Position numbers and translations under genes: made by a program. 20,912 nucleotides of DNA from contig BFEA01000076.1 in assembly GCA_003427395.1 (NCBI GenBank), forward strand, positions 235,148 to 256,059. Reading direction: 5' to 3'. This document shows positions 18,159 through 20,912 of this stretch, one piece after another (position 1 is the first letter of the stretch; every line of letters begins with the position of its first letter). The notes below the pieces were generated by a model that was not told where the DNA came from, did not search any database, and worked only from the letters and a program-made list of their open reading frames with translations. Origin of the DNA: Chara braunii. Taxonomy: Eukaryota > Streptophyta > Charophyceae > Charales > Characeae.

Positions 18159-18532
18159 TTGAAATGGACTCGAAACGTGTCGAGAAATGGCTGAGGTAGC
18201 AATTGAAATGGACTCGGAACTTTTCGAGAAATGGCTAAGGTAGCAATGGAAATGGACTCGAAATGTTTTGATAAATGGTTGAGTTAACAATGGAAATGGA
18301 CTCGAAACGTTTCGAGAAATGGTGGAGGTAGCAGTGAAAATGAACTCGGAACCTTTCGAAAAATGACTGAGGTAGTAATGGAAATGGACTCGAAACGCTT
18401 CGAGAAATGGCTGAGGTAGCAATGGAAATGGACTCGAAACGTTTCGAGAAATGGTTGAGGTAGCAATGAAAATGGACTCGAAACGTTTCGAGAAATGGCG
18501 AAACGTTTCAAGTTACGGCTAAGGTAGCAATT
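18159..18532. repeat. 44-bp satellite-like tandem repeat
   Basis: Eight units of 43-45 bp begin near 18161, 18205, 18249, 18293, 18336, 18381, 18425 and 18468; the last is rearranged. Most carry CTCGAAACGTTTCGAG, a perfect 16-bp palindrome, or a variant of it, then GAAATGG and GAGGTAGCAA. Confidence 0.95.
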
Positions 18533-18880
18533 GAAATGGACGTGGAGATGCTTCATGGATGAGGCAACAATTGGATGGATTGAACTTGGAATGACTATGG
18601 AAGTGGCTGAGGTTGCAATTGAAATAGACTTGGAAATGCTTCATGGGTGGGGCAACAACCGGGTGAATTGAACTTGGAATGACTATGGAAGTGGTCGAGG
18701 TAGCAATTGAAATAAACTTGGAAATGCTTCATGAACGGGGCAACAAATGGATGGAGTGAACTTGGGATGATTGTGCAGATGGCTGAAGATAGTAATTGAA
18801 TGAGACTTGGAAAAATGGATGGGGCAGTAATTGAACGGATGGAGATTGAAATGTTTGAGGAAATGGTTGAGACAACAATG
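18531..18880. repeat. 88-bp repeat, dimer of the 44-bp unit
   Basis: Units start at TTGAA 18531, 18619, 18707 and 18796 (periods 88, 88, 89). Each begins like the 44-bp unit, carries GGAAATGCTTCATG, and has a second half with GAACTTGGAATGACTATGG. 88 is twice 44, so this appears to be a higher-order form of the adjacent array. Confidence 0.9.
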
Positions 18881-18989
18881 GGATTGAACTTGCAAAGCCT
18901 GATAATGTGACTGGGGGCGGTAGGCGAATGAATTGGACAGAAAATACCTAACAATAAACCCAAAACGGAGAGCGAACTTAGCAGAGGAA

Positions 18990-19323
18990 AGGTTCTGGGT
19001 AAGGGGGCATAGATTCCACGGCCCGAAAAACCAATTAAGGAAATGTGATGAATGGCCAGAATTGGGTAAGGGAGCATGGACTGCACGGTCCGAAAAGCCG
19101 ATGGAGAAGAGGCATTGAGGGTGGTAGACCTCGGGAAGGAAACCTGGTCTGCACGGGACGAAAAGCAGATCATTTGAGAGCATTAGGGATGGCAAGGCTC
19201 GCGGGAGAAGCATGGGTCGCCGGAGCCGAGGGACGAAAAAAACTGATGTACTAAGGGTGACGAATGAGACGAAACGAGTCGAAGGACGAAAAAAGTTGAT
19301 GTACTAAGGGTAATGAATGAGAC
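18990..19323. repeat. ~66-bp and 53-bp tandem repeats
   Basis: The motif ACGG[N]CCGAAAA or GGGACGAAAA recurs near 19018, 19084, 19153, 19228 and 19281. The last two lie in a clear 53-bp pair: 19231-19270 and 19284-19323 are almost identical. Confidence 0.75.
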
Positions 19324-19526
19324 AAAAGAAACTTGAAGGGGCTCCTAAAAGAAAACTTAATGCTCCCACGCACCCCTCTCCGCCCCAAGGAGCGGAGACT
19401 AAAAGAGACCCTGAGAAAGGAATAAGAAAAGACAAAAAGGACCCTGGTAAACTAACCACCAATTACATCTCCCCTCCTCTCTCTCGTATATCCCTCCAAA
19501 CCCCCCTAACTGACAAAGAACTGATG
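19324..19526. other. Unassigned, possible element 3' coding remnant
   Basis: The frame 19317-19616 is open for 99 codons and crosses the polypurine module, so it is not a normal gene. No domain recognised. Confidence 0.3.
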
Positions 19527-19564
19527 CGCGATGAGGACATCGCGAATGAGTTGGGGGAATGTGT
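19527..19564 (+). promoter_or_regulatory. Hairpin plus polypurine tract, copy 2; LTR start
   Basis: CGCGATG/CATCGCG with loop AGGA (19527-19544), then GAGTTGGGGGAA and TGTGTCGGGACC at 19560. TG after a purine tract fits an LTR start. The outer stem pair differs from copy 1 (C-G instead of T-A) but stays paired. Confidence 0.5.
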
Positions 19565-20118
19565 CGGGACCTTTGGTTCCCGAACATTGTCTCGGCCGTT
19601 GAGAGCCGATATATAGCTAAGTTATGCACGAAACAGGAATCCAGAGAAAGGAGACAATAGAGAGAGAAAAGACTAAGGACGGGACGGGGTCACCGGGAGG
19701 AATAATGCCTGAGGCTAAGCGCCGCAGGATGAAGGGGTTCGACGATGTCAAGAAAGTAAGTGACAGGACGCGGCGCATGGGGGCGTAGCACGGGGCCAAG
19801 AGGGCCCCACTCGAATTCGGCATGGCAAGGGCCCAAGGGGCCATGAACTAAGCAAGCGAGACGCAGCGGATGACAGGAGAGTAGTGAAGCTGGGAGGTGG
19901 GTAGCTTTGGTGGCCGCGAGACACTAGAGAATAAGGGCCCCAACATGGGGTCCACTTATGGCAACCAACGAGAACCGCGGATTGAAGGCATCGCGGTCAG
20001 AAAGAACGGTTTGCACGGGGCACGGTAGACGCTAAAAGAACCCGGGACACCATGAGGAAAGGTGTTGGGGACCACATGGGGCTAAGTAAAAATAATGGTA
20101 TCCGGGATAAAATATAGG
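19565..20118. other. LTR-like sequence, no supported gene
   Basis: Has a TATATAG at 19609-19615. Purine-rich from about 19630. No protein motif. Two lines of AGG/GGG-rich sequence follow to the 27-bp repeat. Confidence 0.3.
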
Positions 20119-20260
20119 CGGGACAAGTGTCGGCGGGACCACCGGAAGGGCCGCCAGCGGGACAAGTGTGGGCGGGGCCACCAGCAGGAGAAGTATCGGC
20201 GGGACCACCTGCAGGACAAGTACCGATGGGACCACCAGCGAGACAAGTGTCGAGGACTAG
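20119..20260. repeat. 27-bp minisatellite
   Basis: GACAAG or GAGAAG recurs at 20122, 20161, 20188, 20215 and 20242: periods 39 (27+12), 27, 27, 27. 27 bp is nine codons, so it stays in frame; the frame 20095-20577 reads nine-residue units such as RDKCGRGHQ. Coding is doubtful. Confidence 0.88.
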
Positions 20261-20344
20261 CACGAAATAAGTGGCGCGAACATGATAAGGTCCCAAGAAG
20301 AATTGCGGAGAAACATGAGGGAAAAATAATTAAAGCAAGATACA

Positions 20345-20711
20345 CCGTCAAGATCAAGATCTTGACGGCTAAGAATATTAGCACTAGTGCAAGCACTAGT
20401 GGGAGCAAACAGGAAGACCAAGAGAAAAAAAAAAAGTTAAGAAACATGAAGGGAGGGGCATGGGAGCAATCAGGAAAATCTCGGATTAACCTCCCTCAAG
20501 AAAATGGAGTCAAAAGAGACTCCATCAGAAAAATAGGCCTCCGGGAGAAAATCGGAGTGGGAGGGGCCACAGTTTGAGAGAAATTGAGGCAAAATGAGCC
20601 TCCCATGAGCATGAGGGAGCCACAGTTGCAGTCCGAGAAATACCGGACTGCACCTTGAGTATAGGAAGGGCCAAAACTAAGAGGGAGGGCCTAGAAAAAG
20701 CCTTAACGGCT
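20345..20711 (+). other. Chain of short hairpins
   Basis: Abutting stems: CCGTCAAGATC/GATCTTGACGG (20345-20368), GCTAA/TTAGC (20368-20382), CACTAGTGC/GCACTAGTG (20382-20401). Further on: ATGGAGTC/GACTCCAT (20504-20525), CTCCG/CGGAG (20539-20557), GAGGC/GCCTC (20586-20602), CTCCC/GGGAG (20600-20619), TGCAGTCCG/CGGACTGCA (20627-20652), AGCC/GGCT (20699-20711). Several loops are A-rich. Confidence 0.75.
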
Positions 20712-20730
20712 AGTTGACACTTGGCATGCT

Positions 20731-20790
20731 AAAAAAAGAAAGAAAAAGAAAAGAAAAAGGAGAGGAAAAGGAGGATGAGAGAGAATGAGT
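20731..20790 (+). repeat. A/G-rich purine tract
   Basis: About 60 bases almost entirely A and G. No unit repeats exactly. Possible simple repeat. Confidence 0.6.
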
Positions 20791-20838
20791 GAGTTGGCCG
20801 TCAGCAGGGTTATCAAGCCCCGGCCTCGGGGCCCTGGC

Positions 20839-20870
20839 GGGGGTCCGGGGGTCCGGGGGTGGGCACCCCC
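20839..20870 (+). other. G-quadruplex motif with C-rich hairpin
   Basis: G-runs at 20839-20843, 20847-20851, 20855-20859 and 20861-20863 with loops of 3, 3 and 1. The last runs can alternatively pair with the C-run at 20864-20870 (GGGGGTG/CACCCCC). Confidence 0.65.
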
Positions 20871-20896
20871 AGCCCCAGCTCCAGACCCCCCCCAAC

Positions 20897-20912
20897 AAAA
20901 AAAAAAAAAAAA
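20897..20912 (+). other. Poly(A) run at window edge
   Basis: Sixteen A residues reach the window end after a C-run and AAC. It could be the tail of a retroposon, or an edge of assembled sequence. Confidence 0.5.

Noticed and set aside
18595-19213. Two overlapping minus-strand frames of 176-192 codons
   Set aside because: They lie over tandem repeats and simply reflect the repeat composition.

Overview
This is eukaryotic, transposon-dense DNA. I see no operons, no bacterial ribosome-binding sites and no intact host gene. The backbone is one degenerate Ty3/gypsy-type LTR retrotransposon on the + strand. The domain order Gag - protease - RT - RNase H - integrase, a CCHC zinc knuckle, a YIDD reverse transcriptase box and a D-D(35)E integrase core all support that. 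The host lineage cannot be fixed from the sequence; a repeat-rich plant, streptophyte alga or fungus would fit. Every coding domain carries stops or frame changes, so the element is a relic.

Layout. 1-1168: remains of two unrecognised reading frames upstream of Gag. 1723-4070: Gag in shifting frames, zinc knuckle at 3317-3358. 4086-5039: protease-like region with alanine where the catalytic aspartate is expected. About 5000-6067: RT. 6058-6751: RNase H with a 121-bp tandem duplication. 6752-7449: linker and first half of the integrase zinc finger. 7450-14239: a 6.8-kb insertion with TG...CA ends that splits the integrase zinc finger between its His and Cys pairs. 14240-15235: rest of the integrase. 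15770-16386: a charged 3' reading frame of unknown function.

The insertion has no recognisable transposon gene but much structure: a multi-hairpin segment (8876-9094), a ~120-bp repeat (9233-9631), seven dispersed copies of a hairpin with a conserved core and variable but mutually complementary arms (9838-10456), a 64-bp repeat (11197-11390), three consensus 5' splice sites and one intron-like segment (12077-12464), a diverged eukaryotic large-subunit rRNA-like fragment (13066-13420) followed by an A-rich tract, and a strong hairpin 7 bp from its right end.

16387-20912 is non-coding and repeat-rich: a perfect 20-bp inverted repeat before a G-rich purine tract, a TATA box, 38-bp, 44/88-bp, ~66-bp, 53-bp and 27-bp tandem repeats, two copies of a hairpin-plus-polypurine-tract module that look like LTR-element 3' ends, a chain of short hairpins (20345-20711), a G-quadruplex motif and a poly(A) run at the window edge.

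The best candidate for something undescribed is the covarying variable-arm hairpin family at 9838-10456. All alignments, repeat periods and stem pairings were read by eye.
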